Source: MAG-121220-bin8 sp964433845
Lineage (GTDB): Bacteria > Bacteroidota > Bacteroidia > Flavobacteriales > Flavobacteriaceae
Reading direction: 5' to 3'
Assembly: GCA_964433845.1 (NCBI GenBank)
Contig: CAYSTA010000002.1
Span: 9,643 to 73,642 of the forward strand
Length of the DNA: 64,000 nucleotides
Under the pieces are notes generated by a model. It worked only from the letters and a program-made list of their open reading frames with translations. It did not search any database and was not told where the DNA came from. The position numbers and the translations under genes are program-made. Shown here in pieces: positions 17,762 through 27,939 of the stretch; the stretch's first letter is position 1, and each line of letters starts with the position of its first letter.

Positions 17762-19007
17762 GATTAAGTTAAATAAAATTGATCTAACAACACTGTTCAC
17801 AGTCATTTTATTGATTATTATGGGTGCAATAAATATTTATTCTGCAACACACGCTGATAATCTTGAATCTCCATTATTGTTGAATAATCCTTTTGGCAAA
17901 CAAATTGTATTTATTTTAATTTCTATATTTCTTTTTTTAAGTATTCAGCTCATTCCCTACAAGTTTTTTCAAAAATTTGCAAGCATAGCATATGTGCTAT
18001 CTATTTTATCATTGATAGGGCTGTTTATATTTGGAAAAAGCATTAATGGTTCAACTGCATGGTATCAAGTCTTTGGATTTGGATTACAACCTAGTGAATT
18101 TGCTAAACCAATAACGGCTCTTGCTCTAGCAAAATATTTAAGTGATATTAATGCTAATATTAAAACAATAAAAACTCAATTTTACTCTTTTTTAATAATA
18201 TTTATTCCTGTCTTATTAATTGTATTACAGCCTGATCCTGGAAGCACTTTAATTTTTTTAAGTTTTGTTTTCGTTTTTTACAAAATTGGTCTTCCATCAA
18301 TTTATATGAATTTTTTTATTGGTTTCATTCTATTATTTTTTCTAACTATTCTTCTTTCTAAAGAAATAATCATTTTGCTAATTATAATAATTTCCATTTT
18401 GATAATTTTATATTCGAAAAAAAAGAAAAAATCTATTAGAAAATTTATCATATACTCCCTTATTTTATCCTCTTTTGCTTTTTCTGTAGATTTTATTTTC
18501 AACAATATTTTTGAACAACATCATAGAGACAGATTAAATATAGTAATGGGAATACAAGAAGATAATAGAGGAACAGGGTACAATACCAATCAATCTATAA
18601 TTGCATTTGCATCAGGCGGTCTTTTTGGTGAAGGGTTTTTAAAAGGTCCTCAAACCAGGGGGAGTTTTGTACCCTTCCAACATACAGATTATATTTTTTC
18701 AACGGTTGGAGAGGAATGGGGATTTATTGGTGCGTTTATAGTAATTTGCTTATTTGCATTTTTAATGTTAAGGATATCTAAACGAGCTGAACTACAAAGG
18801 AATTTGTTTAGTAAAATTTTTTCATACTCTGCTGCTACAATAATTTTTAGTCATTTCTTTATTAATGTTGGAATGGTTTTAGGTTTAGTTCCAACCATAG
18901 GGATTCCATTGCCTTTTTTTAGTTATGGGGGGTCTAGTCTTTTAGGTTTTGTTTTACTAATCTCTATATATATAAGATTAGATGCAGAAAGAACTAGCAA
19001 ATGGTAA
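17754..19007 (+). CDS. rodA: SEDS peptidoglycan glycosyltransferase RodA
   Basis: Polymerises lipid II in the elongasome as the partner of PBP2. 417 residues of multiple membrane segments with SEDS signatures: QPSEFAKPITALALAKYLSD, LQPDPGSTLIFLS with its acidic residue, GTGYNTNQSIIAFASGGLFGEGF, HTDYIFSTVGEEWGFIGA and PTIGIPLPFFSYGGSS. Last gene of the elongation operon, convergent with the downstream permease with only 1 base between them. Confidence 0.96.
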   Translation: MSEIKLNKIDLTTLFTVILLIIMGAINIYSATHADNLESPLLLNNPFGKQIVFILISIFLFLSIQLIPYKFFQKFASIAYVLSILSLIGLFIFGKSINGSTAWYQVFGFGLQPSEFAKPITALALAKYLSDINANIKTIKTQFYSFLIIFIPVLLIVLQPDPGSTLIFLSFVFVFYKIGLPSIYMNFFIGFILLFFLTILLSKEIIILLIIIISILIILYSKKKKKSIRKFIIYSLILSSFAFSVDFIFNNIFEQHHRDRLNIVMGIQEDNRGTGYNTNQSIIAFASGGLFGEGFLKGPQTRGSFVPFQHTDYIFSTVGEEWGFIGAFIVICLFAFLMLRISKRAELQRNLFSKIFSYSAATIIFSHFFINVGMVLGLVPTIGIPLPFFSYGGSSLLGFVLLISIYIRLDAERTSKW

Positions 19008-19008
19008 T

Positions 19009-20082
19009 CTATTTGTTAATATTAAATAAATCTGAAAGTTTATTTCCTAAAAACATAAAACTAGTAACCAATAACATAATTGAAATACCCGGAATAAAAG
19101 CCAAATAGGCTTTACCTAAAATAATAAACTGATAATTATCTTTTATCATTGATCCCCAACTAGGTATAGGTGGTTGTGTTCCTATACCTAGAAAACTAAG
19201 GCCGCTTTCAATAAGAATTGCTGCTGCAAAATTAGCTGCACATATGATTAGGATTGGTCCTATAATATTGGGTAATAAATGTTTAATAAAAATTCTAATA
19301 TCAGAATACCCTAAAACTTTAGTAGCTACTATATAATCTTTATTTTTTTCTGAAATTACCTGTCCTCTTACTACTCTTGCAACCTCAACCCACATAGTTA
19401 AACCTACTGCAAGATAAACTTGCCAAAATCCTTTTCCTAATGCTATAGAAATAGCAATTACAAGTAATAATGTTGGAATGGACCAAAAAATATTAATAAT
19501 TACCATTACAATTTTATCAACTATTCCACCATAATATCCCCCTATCATTCCAATAGATAGTCCAATTATTAGAGAAATTAAAACTGCAATAAAACCAATT
19601 GAAAGAGATACTCTTGTTCCCAATATAATTCTTCCAAACATATCTCTTCCAAAGCTATCTGTTCCGAATATAAATTTTCTTTGTTTGATATATTTTTTTT
19701 CAATTTCTTTTATAGAAAGATTTGAAGGAAATAAATCATAATTAGCAAATAATTTTTCTTGGTTATAATTTTCATATTCAATTCCTTCTTCTAAGAAATC
19801 ATACTTTTTAATTACAATCTCTTTATTTGGAAATTTTTTTCCAAAAAACTTAATATTAAAATATGATTCATTGAAATTGGTGGGATTAGGTATTTTTAAA
19901 ATATAGGTTTTAAATCCAGGCGGCATCGAGTGAATGGATAAATGCATTTGATTTGAATATTGCGAATCATCTGGAATAATAAAATAAGAAAAAATTGATA
20001 TTAAGAAACAAAAAAAAATAAAAGTTAATGAAAGGAAAATTCCGAAATGTTTATGAATAAACTTTTTCTTTTTAAATAGCAT
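19009..20082 (-). CDS. ABC transporter permease, OppC/DppC (peptide/nickel) family, orphan
   Basis: Inner-membrane permease of the peptide/nickel uptake class. The first membrane helix is at about residues 14-36. Five further helices form the permease core, with FGTDSFGRDMFGRIILGTR at its entry and the family EAA-type loop ESGLSFLGIGTQPPIPSWGSM near the end. Between the first helix and the core lies a longer than usual soluble segment of about 100 residues (IPNPTNFNESYFNIKFFG and beyond), presumably periplasmic, as in Bacteroidota homologues. No OppB-like permease, ATPase or binding protein is adjacent, so partners must be encoded elsewhere. Its start overlaps the stop of the upstream protease gene by 1 base, suggesting co-expression. 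Confidence 0.88.
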   Translation of the reverse strand: MLFKKKKFIHKHFGIFLSLTFIFFCFLISIFSYFIIPDDSQYSNQMHLSIHSMPPGFKTYILKIPNPTNFNESYFNIKFFGKKFPNKEIVIKKYDFLEEGIEYENYNQEKLFANYDLFPSNLSIKEIEKKYIKQRKFIFGTDSFGRDMFGRIILGTRVSLSIGFIAVLISLIIGLSIGMIGGYYGGIVDKIVMVIINIFWSIPTLLLVIAISIALGKGFWQVYLAVGLTMWVEVARVVRGQVISEKNKDYIVATKVLGYSDIRIFIKHLLPNIIGPILIICAANFAAAILIESGLSFLGIGTQPPIPSWGSMIKDNYQFIILGKAYLAFIPGISIMLLVTSFMFLGNKLSDLFNINK

Positions 20083-22211
20083 TAATTGTTATTTGCAATA
20101 ATAGATTTTCGATTAATTAATTTTGATTTTAAATTACTTAAAACTTTTAAACCTTCATTTAACTGAAAGTCTGATTGCAAACCTTTTGTCCAACGCTTTC
20201 TTCTTTCCAAAATTTCTTTAGAATTCTCAATGGATTCTTCTTCATTTGCAATAAACTCAAATTCTAAATCATTTTTATAATTCTTTAAATCATCAAACTT
20301 TGACAAATACTTTTTATCATCAGCTTGTATTTTCTTAAAAATAGAATAGTTTAATGAAAATGATTTTGGACTCTGTTTTGAAGCTATCCATTTAGCATTT
20401 TCTTTAACTAATGAAACAAATTGACTATTATTAATTCTATCGTTACTTGATTTTATTACTTGATCTAAATTAAAATAACCATCCCATTTTTTATAGTTTG
20501 CAGAATCTATTTGATCCCATTCTAAGGGGTTTTCTTCATCATTTTCACCAATTGGAATAAATGAAAGCCTATTTGGAATTGTAATGTCACTTTTAACACC
20601 TTCGACTTGAACAGATCCGCCATTAATTCTATAGAATTTATCTGTTGTAATCTTTAATGCTCCTAAATCATAATCACTATTCGATAAAAATCTATTCAAA
20701 TCAATTACATTTTGAACCGTTCCTTTTCCAAAGCTTTGAGTACTACCAACAATTACCGCCCTATTATAATCTTGCAATGCTGCTGCTAATATTTCTGATG
20801 CTGATGCAGACATCTGATTTACTAAAATTACCAATGGGCCCTCCCAAAAGATGGAAGGGTCTTTATCAAAAACAACCTGTTTTCTATCTCCAAATGATTT
20901 TACCTGAACAACTGGTCCTTCTTTAATAAAAAGACCTGTCATGTCAACAACTGTTTGTAAGGAACCGCCTCCATTATTTCTTAAATCTAAAACTAGACCT
21001 TCTATACCTTCTTTTTTTAATTTAATAATTTCTTTTTTAACATCGGAAGCGCAATTTCTTTTCCTGTAATTATCAAAATCAACATAAAATTTTGGCAAAC
21101 TAATTAATCCATATTTTTTATCGTCTTTGTTAATTATAGTAGATCTTGCATAAGTTTCTTCTAATTGAATCAAATCTCTTATTACAGGAATAACTTGTAT
21201 TTCACCATCTATTTTTTTTCTAACGGTCAACCTAACTTCAGTATCTTTTGGTCCTTTGATTAATTTAATCGCATCTTCTAACCTCATTCCTATTACATCA
21301 ACTGGCTCATCATTTCCTTGGCCAACCTTAATTATTTCATCCCCAATCTCAATCTTTTTGTCTTTCCATAATGGGCCTCCCAAAATAATATCTACAATTT
21401 TAATTCCACCTTCTTGTTTAGATAACCTTGCCCCTATACCATTAAATTTTCCTGACATATTCATGTCAAAACGTTCTTTATCTTCAGGTTTGAAATAAAA
21501 TGTGTGTGGATCTAGTTGAGCAACAAATGAGTTTAAATAATTAGAAAACCAATCTTTTCTCTGTAGATCATTCATTAAATCAAAAACATTGTCAATGTTT
21601 TTAGATACTAAATCAATTGATTCTTTAATGATTTCTTCATTTGATTTTACTTTGTAATCTTCAACCTTTTCAATATTTAATTTTTGTTCAGAAATTTTAA
21701 TATCATATATATCTAAAGTTGAATACTTTAATTGTTTTCTCCATCTATCTATTCTTTCATTATTATTTTTTGAAAAAGAAATGTTTTCAAAATCTAGATT
21801 AATTTCCTCATCAATTGAAAAATCAAATGGGGAAGACAATAAAGAAGGGTAAAATTCCTCTACTTCTTTGATTCTTTGAATTAACCTTTGATAGGTTAAA
21901 TTAAAAAAAGACAAATCATAATCAATTAATTGATTGTCTAATTGAAACTTATAGTTCTTAAATTCTCTATAATCTGAAGCTAAAAAATATTTTTTCTGAG
22001 AGTCCAATAAATCTATATATGTATCAAACATATCTTCAGAAAACTCATCATTAATTTCAATTGAATTGTAGTGATATTTTTCCAAAACATACTTAATAAT
22101 TTCAATTAATAATTTGTCTTTATTAGGATTGTCAAATTTTGGATTAATTAATTTCCAGCTAGCAAAAACCAGTGAAAAAGCTATAAAAACTAAAATTAAT
22201 TTACGTTTCAT
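20082..22211 (-). CDS. carboxy-terminal processing protease (Prc/Tsp family)
   Basis: Periplasmic Ser/Lys-dyad protease that degrades or trims envelope proteins. An N-terminal signal or anchor helix (about 3-20) is followed by an N-terminal domain of about 200 residues. A PDZ domain (FNGIGARLSKQEGGIKIVDI, GGPLWKDKKIEIGDEIIKV) and the S41 catalytic domain come next, with LRNNGGGSLQTVVDMTGLF, NQMSASASEILAAALQDY (catalytic Ser) and GSTQSFGKGTVQ (catalytic Lys). A long charged C-terminal region, DUF3340-like, completes 709 residues, as in E. coli Prc rather than the shorter CtpA. It is divergent from surE and overlaps the downstream permease by 1 base. Confidence 0.93.
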   Translation of the reverse strand: MKRKLILVFIAFSLVFASWKLINPKFDNPNKDKLLIEIIKYVLEKYHYNSIEINDEFSEDMFDTYIDLLDSQKKYFLASDYREFKNYKFQLDNQLIDYDLSFFNLTYQRLIQRIKEVEEFYPSLLSSPFDFSIDEEINLDFENISFSKNNNERIDRWRKQLKYSTLDIYDIKISEQKLNIEKVEDYKVKSNEEIIKESIDLVSKNIDNVFDLMNDLQRKDWFSNYLNSFVAQLDPHTFYFKPEDKERFDMNMSGKFNGIGARLSKQEGGIKIVDIILGGPLWKDKKIEIGDEIIKVGQGNDEPVDVIGMRLEDAIKLIKGPKDTEVRLTVRKKIDGEIQVIPVIRDLIQLEETYARSTIINKDDKKYGLISLPKFYVDFDNYRKRNCASDVKKEIIKLKKEGIEGLVLDLRNNGGGSLQTVVDMTGLFIKEGPVVQVKSFGDRKQVVFDKDPSIFWEGPLVILVNQMSASASEILAAALQDYNRAVIVGSTQSFGKGTVQNVIDLNRFLSNSDYDLGALKITTDKFYRINGGSVQVEGVKSDITIPNRLSFIPIGENDEENPLEWDQIDSANYKKWDGYFNLDQVIKSSNDRINNSQFVSLVKENAKWIASKQSPKSFSLNYSIFKKIQADDKKYLSKFDDLKNYKNDLEFEFIANEEESIENSKEILERRKRWTKGLQSDFQLNEGLKVLSNLKSKLINRKSIIANNN

Positions 22212-22267
22212 AAGAAATATTCAAGATACTTAAAAGTAAATTTATGAAATTAGGGCAAAAATCATGC

Positions 22268-22285
22268 TATATTATATATAATATA
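22268..22285. repeat. 18-base AT-only palindrome between prc and surE
   Basis: A perfect palindrome made only of A and T lies in the 146-base divergent region. It could be a regulator site for either gene, but sequences this AT-rich produce such palindromes by chance. Confidence 0.25.
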
Positions 22286-22357
22286 ATTATTTCATTATTT
22301 GAATTTGATATATTAAAGAAATATATTCTTTTCAGTACTTTTACTCAAATTTTATGA

Positions 22358-23128
22358 ATGTCTAAAAAACCTTTAATATTGGTAACAAATGACGATGGAA
22401 TATCAGCTCCTGGAATAAGATCATTAATTTCAATAATGAATAAAATAGGAGATGTCGTCGTAGTTGCACCAGAAAGTCCCCAATCAGGAATGGGACATGC
22501 AATCACTATTAATTCAACATTAGAATGCAACTTAATTAAAATTGATAATGGTCCACAAAAAGAGTATTCATGTTCAGGGACTCCCGCAGACTGCATCAAG
22601 CTAGGTATAAATGAAATCTTAAAAAGAAAACCTGATATATGTGTTTCTGGAATTAACCATGGCTCTAATTCTTCAATTAATGTCATTTATTCTGGTACGA
22701 TGAGTGCTGCATTAGAAGCTAGTATTGAAGGAATTCCTGCAATTGGATTTTCTCTTTTAGATTATAGATGGGACGCTAATTTTAGTTCATTAACAAGCTA
22801 TATAGAAAAAATTACAAAAACAGCTTTAAAAGAAGGTATACCTAAAGGGAATGCATTGAATGTAAACTTTCCCAAGTTAAAAGAAAACGAAATAAAAGGA
22901 ATAAAAATTTGTAGACAAGCTAAAGCTTATTGGATTGAAAAATTTGATAAAAGAACTAATCCTCAAGGAAAAGAATATTATTGGCTAACTGGTGAATTTA
23001 TTAATGAAGATGATGGGATTAATACTGATGAATGGGCTTTGAATAACGGATATGTTTCTATCGTTCCTGTAAAATTTGATATGACTGACCACAATAACAT
23101 TAAAAGATTAAATAATTGGAAATTTTAA
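22358..23128 (+). CDS. surE: 5'/3'-nucleotidase SurE
   Basis: Metal-dependent nucleoside monophosphatase. The N-terminal metal motif is LVTNDDGISAPGI, followed by VAPESPQSGMGHAITI, SCSGTPADCIKLGI and the invariant VSGINHGSNSSINVIYSGTMSAALEA. 256 residues, normal length, cytoplasmic. It is followed after 9 bases by lpxB, a pairing common in flavobacteria. Confidence 0.96.
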   Translation: MSKKPLILVTNDDGISAPGIRSLISIMNKIGDVVVVAPESPQSGMGHAITINSTLECNLIKIDNGPQKEYSCSGTPADCIKLGINEILKRKPDICVSGINHGSNSSINVIYSGTMSAALEASIEGIPAIGFSLLDYRWDANFSSLTSYIEKITKTALKEGIPKGNALNVNFPKLKENEIKGIKICRQAKAYWIEKFDKRTNPQGKEYYWLTGEFINEDDGINTDEWALNNGYVSIVPVKFDMTDHNNIKRLNNWKF

Positions 23129-23137
23129 AATAAATTA

Positions 23138-24247
23138 ATGAAGTATTATATCATAGCAGGGGAAGCTTCTGGTGATCTACATGGATCTAATTTAATAAAG
23201 GAAATTTATAACTTAGATTCGAATGCTAAAATAAAAGCGTGGGGAGGAGATAAAATGCAAAATGCTGGTGCAAAAATTGTAAAACACTATAATGAATTAT
23301 CTTTTATGGGATTTTATGAAGTGCTAAAAAATTTAAATACTATTTTAAAAAATATTGCATTCTGTAAAAAAGACATATTAAATTTTAAACCAGATAAAAT
23401 TATTTTTATTGACTATCCAGGGTTTAATATGAGGATTGCTAAATGGGCCAAAAAAAATAAATTCAATACAAATTATTATATAGCTCCACAAATATGGGCA
23501 TGGAATGAAAAAAGGATTAATAATATTAAAAATAGCATTGACAAATTATATGTAATACTTCCATTTGAAAAAAAATATTTTGAACAGAAACATAATTTTC
23601 CTGTAAAGTTTTTTGGGCACCCTCTTTTAGATAGTATTGAGCAATATAAAAAAAATGAAAAAGAAGATTTTTTTATAAAACATAAGTTATGTAATGAGAA
23701 AGAGATTATATCAATTTTACCTGGAAGCAGAAAGCAAGAAATTAAAAAAATTCTAAAGACAATGTTGGAAGTAATTGAACATTTCCCAAACTATCAATTT
23801 ATTATAGCTGGGGCTCCAAATATAAATTTGAATTTTTATCAAAACTTAATAAAAAACAAAAATGTTTCTATAATTAAAAATGAAACCTATGCATTACTTT
23901 CTAATTCTAAAGCGTCTTTAGTTACAAGTGGGACTGCCACATTAGAAGCATCTATTTTTAGAATTCCTCAAGTAGTCTGCTATAAAACCAGTTTTATAAG
24001 TTATTTTTTAGCTAAAATATTTGTAAAAATTAAGTTCATTTCATTAGTTAACTTAATAATGGATGAAGAAATCATTAAAGAACTTATACAAAGTAAATGT
24101 TCAAAAAAAAATATAATTGAAGAATTAAAAAAAGTTTTAGATTTAGAAAAAAGATATAATTTAATGTCAAAGTATGATAAATTAGTTACATTATTAGGAT
24201 CATCTGGCACAAGCAAAAGAGTCGCTAAAGACATTGTTTTAAATTAA
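23138..24247 (+). CDS. lpxB: lipid-A-disaccharide synthase
   Basis: Joins UDP-diacylglucosamine and lipid X to form the lipid A disaccharide at the inner face of the inner membrane. Signatures: YIIAGEASGDLHGSNLIKEI at the start, FIDYPGFNMRIAKWAK, YIAPQIWAWNEKR, FGHPLLD, ILPGSRKQEI and TSGTATLEASIFRIPQVVCY. 369 residues, full length. It implies a lipopolysaccharide-bearing outer membrane, consistent with lptE in this window. Confidence 0.96.
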   Translation: MKYYIIAGEASGDLHGSNLIKEIYNLDSNAKIKAWGGDKMQNAGAKIVKHYNELSFMGFYEVLKNLNTILKNIAFCKKDILNFKPDKIIFIDYPGFNMRIAKWAKKNKFNTNYYIAPQIWAWNEKRINNIKNSIDKLYVILPFEKKYFEQKHNFPVKFFGHPLLDSIEQYKKNEKEDFFIKHKLCNEKEIISILPGSRKQEIKKILKTMLEVIEHFPNYQFIIAGAPNINLNFYQNLIKNKNVSIIKNETYALLSNSKASLVTSGTATLEASIFRIPQVVCYKTSFISYFLAKIFVKIKFISLVNLIMDEEIIKELIQSKCSKKNIIEELKKVLDLEKRYNLMSKYDKLVTLLGSSGTSKRVAKDIVLN

Positions 24248-24253
24248 TACATT

Positions 24254-24706
24254 TTGAAGATAGACGGATTAGATAAGCAAATTTTAATAGAATTAACAGC
24301 CAATTCAAGGGCTCCTATTTTAGAAATTTCCAGAAAAATTGGCATTTCTGGTGCTGCAATTCATCAAAGAATTAAAAAATTAAATGATTCTGGATTAATA
24401 GCGGGTCACCATTTAAAAATTAATCCTAAAGTTTTAGGTTATTCTACATTAGCTTTTATTGGAGTATATTTTGATAAAGCTGAAAGAAATTCTGAAGCTA
24501 TTAAAAAAATGAAAAAAATCCCTGAAATTCTTGAATGTCATTATACAACAGGAAATTGGAGTGTACTAGTTAAAGTTATATGTAAAAATAATGAACACCT
24601 AATGGCTCTTCTAAATAAACAAATACAATCCATTGAAGGCGTTTCAAGGACCGAAACATTCATTTCTCTTGAACAACAAATTGATAGACAAATTTCAATT
24701 AATTAG
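24254..24706 (+). CDS. Lrp/AsnC-family transcriptional regulator
   Basis: Amino-acid-sensing regulator of about 150 residues. The frame opens with TTG at 24254 (KIDGLDKQILIELTANSRAP), the only suitable start at the edge of the DNA-binding domain, 6 bases after lpxB. The N-terminal helix-turn-helix (ILEISRKIGISGAAIHQRIKKL) is followed by the RAM ligand domain (KIPEILECHYTTGNWSVLVKV). The effector and targets cannot be told from sequence. Its last 8 bases overlap the oppositely oriented SemiSWEET gene. Confidence 0.92.
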   Translation: MKIDGLDKQILIELTANSRAPILEISRKIGISGAAIHQRIKKLNDSGLIAGHHLKINPKVLGYSTLAFIGVYFDKAERNSEAIKKMKKIPEILECHYTTGNWSVLVKVICKNNEHLMALLNKQIQSIEGVSRTETFISLEQQIDRQISIN

Positions 24707-24965
24707 AATTTTTGTTTTTTAAAATATAGTAGATAATTATTGAAGCTAAAAAAACGGTAATTCCATTTCCAAGAATCATAGAAAGGCTCGTTTTAAATAT
24801 TCCATAAATTAACCATAAAGAAACTCCTGTAATAAAAATTAAATAAGTAGTTAATGATAGTCCTTCAGAAGACTTAGATTTCATTACTTTAAAAACTTGA
24901 GGGATAAAGGCTATAGTTGTTAAGATAGCTGCTAATAAACCTATTAGTTCTATTTTATCAATCAT
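24699..24965 (-). CDS. SemiSWEET-type small transporter (MtN3/saliva family)
   Basis: 88 residues forming a single three-helix bundle. The PQ motif is in TTIAFIPQVFKVMKSKSSEG, followed by SLTTYLIFITGVSLWLIYGI and a third helix. SemiSWEETs dimerise into a bidirectional sugar transporter in the inner membrane; the substrate of this one is unknown. The gene is immediately downstream of leuS (no gap) on the same strand and convergent with the Lrp gene. Confidence 0.88.
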   Translation of the reverse strand: MIDKIELIGLLAAILTTIAFIPQVFKVMKSKSSEGLSLTTYLIFITGVSLWLIYGIFKTSLSMILGNGITVFLASIIIYYILKNKNSN

Positions 24966-27779
24966 TTAACAAACGATATTTATTATTTTATTTGGAACTA
25001 TAATTACTTTCTTAATTTCTTTATGATTCAAATATTTTTCGGTTTTTTCATCTTTCAGAACTTCCTTTTTAATTTCTTCAACAGATAAAGAAGTCTCTAA
25101 ATTAATTTTAAATCTTAATTTTCCATTAAAAGACACCGGATATTCAACCGTATTTTCTTTAAGAAAATCAGGGTTATACACTGGATAATTTATATTTGAA
25201 ATAGATTTAGTATTACCTAATTTGTTCCATATTTCTTCACAAATATGAGGAGCAAAAGGAGATAATAAAACACAAAGATCTTTTAGGATTAATCTATTAT
25301 TACATTTCAAAGAATTTAATTCATTGACACAAATCATAAATGCACTAACTGATGTGTTAAATGAAAAATTTTCTATATCCTCACTAACCTTTTTAATTGT
25401 TTTATGTAGTATTTTAAAAGCCTTATCAGTTGGTTTATCATCGCTAACAATGAATTCTTCATTAATATGAAATAAATTCCAAAACTTATTCAAAAATGAA
25501 AATGTTCCAGTAATACCGGCGGTATTCCATGGTTTTGCCTGATCAATTGGTCCAAGAAACATTTCATATAATCTTAAAGTATCTGCTCCATATTTATCAC
25601 ATATCTCATCAGGGTTTACAACATTATATTTAGATTTTGACATTTTTTCAACCTCTCTTTTAACAAAAAACTTTTTATTTTCAAGTTTAAAATCTGCTTT
25701 TAAAAATTGAGGTTGCCACTTTTTTAATTCTTTAATATTTAATTCATTATTTACATTAACAAATTTAACATCAACATGAACAGCTTGAACATTTTTTCCA
25801 TCAATAAGGCCATTTGATAAATAGGTATTTGAACCATTTAATCTATGTATATATGCACTATTTCCAAGAATCATACCTTGATTTATTAGTTTTTTTGCAT
25901 AATCAGGCACTGGAACCAAGTCATGATCATATAAGAAATATTGCCAAAATCTAGAATACAATAAATGTCCTGTTGCATGTTCACTTCCCCCAACATACAG
26001 GTCTACTTCTTTCCAATATTCTAACGACTCTTTTGATGCAAAAAACTCATCATTTTTTGGATCCATATATCTATTAAAATACCATGAACTTCCAGCCCAG
26101 CCAGGCATTGTATTGAGTTCCATTGGGAAAACATTTTCATTATCAATTAACTCATTTTCAACTATAATATTGTTTATACTATGCCATGCCCAATTTTTTG
26201 AATTTCCCAAAGGAGGGTTTCCTTCCTCTGTTGGAAGATATTTATCAATATCAGGTAAAATTATTGGCAAATATTTTTCATCAATCATTACAGGCAAACC
26301 ATCTTTATAATAAACTGGAAAGGGTTCTCCCCAATATCTCTGCCTACTAAATACTGCATCTCTTAATTTATAATTTATTTTGTGAATTCCTTTACCTACT
26401 TTTTTTAGACCCTCAACTGCTTTTAAAAATCCATTTTTAAAATCTAATCCGTCTAAAAAATCAGAATTTATCAACTTAAAACCTTCCTTAGCTTGAAAAG
26501 CTTCTTTAGAGATATCAATGTCTTTAAAAATATTATTAATTGGTAACTTAAAAAATTTTGCAAAATTATAATCTCTTTGATCACCACATGGGACTGCCAT
26601 GACAGCACCTGTTCCATAACTAGCTAAAACATAATCTGAAATCCAAATGGGAAGTTCTTTATTGGTTAAAGGGTGAAAAGCATAGGCCCCTGTAAAAACT
26701 CCACTAATTGTTTTCACATCTGCAATCCTATCTCTTTCTGTTTTTTTTGATGCTTGTATTATATATTTATTAACTAAATCTTTATTTTCTTTTGTTGTTA
26801 TGCGTTTAACAAAAGGGTGTTCTGGTGCTAGAGTAATAAAAGTTACTCCATAAATTGTATCCGGTCTAGTTGTAAAAGCTTCAATTTGTTCATTAAAATC
26901 CTTAACATCAAATTTTACCAACGACCCTTCAGATTTACCTATCCAATTTCTTTGCATTTCTTTTAATGGCTCTGGCCAATCTATATTATTGAGCCCATTT
27001 AATAATCTTTCTGAGAATGGGGATATTCTAATACTCCATTGTGTCATTTTTTTTCTAACAACCTCATGCCCTCCCCTTTCTGATAATCCATCAATAATTT
27101 CATCATTTGCAAGAACAGTACCTAATTTTGGACACCAATTAACATCTATTTCTGAAAGAAATGCTAATCTATAGCATAGTAGAATCCTTCCCTTTTTTAA
27201 TTCAGAAAAATTATTCCATTGATCTGCAGAAAATTTTTCAGTAGATTCACTTTCATAAGCACTAATATTTTTATTTCCTTTTTTTTCAAAAATTTTAATC
27301 AATTCTTTAATGCAAATAGACTTATCTTTTTCAATATCATACCAAGAATTAAATAGTTTTATAAACATCCATTGTGTCCACTTATAATATTCTTTGTTAG
27401 AGGTTCTTATTTCCCTAGACCAATCAAAGGAGAAACCTAATCTATCCAATTGTTCTCTATATCTATCAATATTCTCATCTGTAGTTTTTGAAGGATGTCT
27501 TCCAGTTTGAATAGCGTATTGTTCAGCAGGTAAACCAAATGAATCGTAACCTTGAGGATGCAAAACATTAAACCCTTTTTGTCTTTTAAATCTAGAATAT
27601 ATATCACTGGCAATATAACCTAATGGATGTCCAACATGAAGACCAGCTCCAGATGGATATGGGAACATGTCCATCACATAGTATTTTGGCAATTTACTAT
27701 TATTGTCCGCTTTAAAAATTTGATTTGTAGACCAATATTTTTGCCACTTTGATTCAATTTTCTTAAAATCGTAGGCCAT
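24966..27779 (-). CDS. leuS: leucyl-tRNA synthetase
   Basis: Class Ia synthetase charging tRNA-Leu. The ATP-site HIGH motif appears as HVGH in YPSGAGLHVGHPLGY. The connective peptide 1 editing domain contains FTTRPDTIYGVTFITLAPEH and YGTGAVMAVPCGDQRDY. The zinc-less bacterial core has GGSEHATGHLLYSRFW, and the second ATP motif is KMSKSKYNVVNPD. 937 residues, within the normal range. A single gene with a TATTTTTG-like element upstream. Confidence 0.97.
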   Translation of the reverse strand: MAYDFKKIESKWQKYWSTNQIFKADNNSKLPKYYVMDMFPYPSGAGLHVGHPLGYIASDIYSRFKRQKGFNVLHPQGYDSFGLPAEQYAIQTGRHPSKTTDENIDRYREQLDRLGFSFDWSREIRTSNKEYYKWTQWMFIKLFNSWYDIEKDKSICIKELIKIFEKKGNKNISAYESESTEKFSADQWNNFSELKKGRILLCYRLAFLSEIDVNWCPKLGTVLANDEIIDGLSERGGHEVVRKKMTQWSIRISPFSERLLNGLNNIDWPEPLKEMQRNWIGKSEGSLVKFDVKDFNEQIEAFTTRPDTIYGVTFITLAPEHPFVKRITTKENKDLVNKYIIQASKKTERDRIADVKTISGVFTGAYAFHPLTNKELPIWISDYVLASYGTGAVMAVPCGDQRDYNFAKFFKLPINNIFKDIDISKEAFQAKEGFKLINSDFLDGLDFKNGFLKAVEGLKKVGKGIHKINYKLRDAVFSRQRYWGEPFPVYYKDGLPVMIDEKYLPIILPDIDKYLPTEEGNPPLGNSKNWAWHSINNIIVENELIDNENVFPMELNTMPGWAGSSWYFNRYMDPKNDEFFASKESLEYWKEVDLYVGGSEHATGHLLYSRFWQYFLYDHDLVPVPDYAKKLINQGMILGNSAYIHRLNGSNTYLSNGLIDGKNVQAVHVDVKFVNVNNELNIKELKKWQPQFLKADFKLENKKFFVKREVEKMSKSKYNVVNPDEICDKYGADTLRLYEMFLGPIDQAKPWNTAGITGTFSFLNKFWNLFHINEEFIVSDDKPTDKAFKILHKTIKKVSEDIENFSFNTSVSAFMICVNELNSLKCNNRLILKDLCVLLSPFAPHICEEIWNKLGNTKSISNINYPVYNPDFLKENTVEYPVSFNGKLRFKINLETSLSVEEIKKEVLKDEKTEKYLNHKEIKKVIIVPNKIINIVC

Positions 27780-27796
27780 AAACTAAATTAAAAAAA

Positions 27797-27804
27797 CAAA
27801 AATA
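27797..27804 (-). promoter_or_regulatory. candidate -7 element of leuS
   Basis: On the minus strand TATTTTTG matches TAnnTTTG, 18 bases upstream of the leuS ATG. No TTG sits at the expected -33 distance, so this is only half a promoter. Confidence 0.3.
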
Positions 27805-27939
27805 CGTTTATTGTCTGAATAGGAAAAGTTTAAACGTTCTAATGAAGATTGGAGTATGGTAATGGCAGAACCAATGTTAAATTAAAAACTTAACAATTAA
27901 AAAGGTTTCTTATTTTTACATTTATCAAAATATATTTCA

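Noticed and set aside
20657..20926. An 89-codon plus-strand frame opposite the Prc-type protease
   Set aside because: It is antisense to the conserved catalytic domain and shows no start context or family match.
22268..22285. 18-base palindrome as a regulator site
   Set aside because: It consists only of A and T in a region of extreme AT content; listed as a repeat but not raised as a finding.
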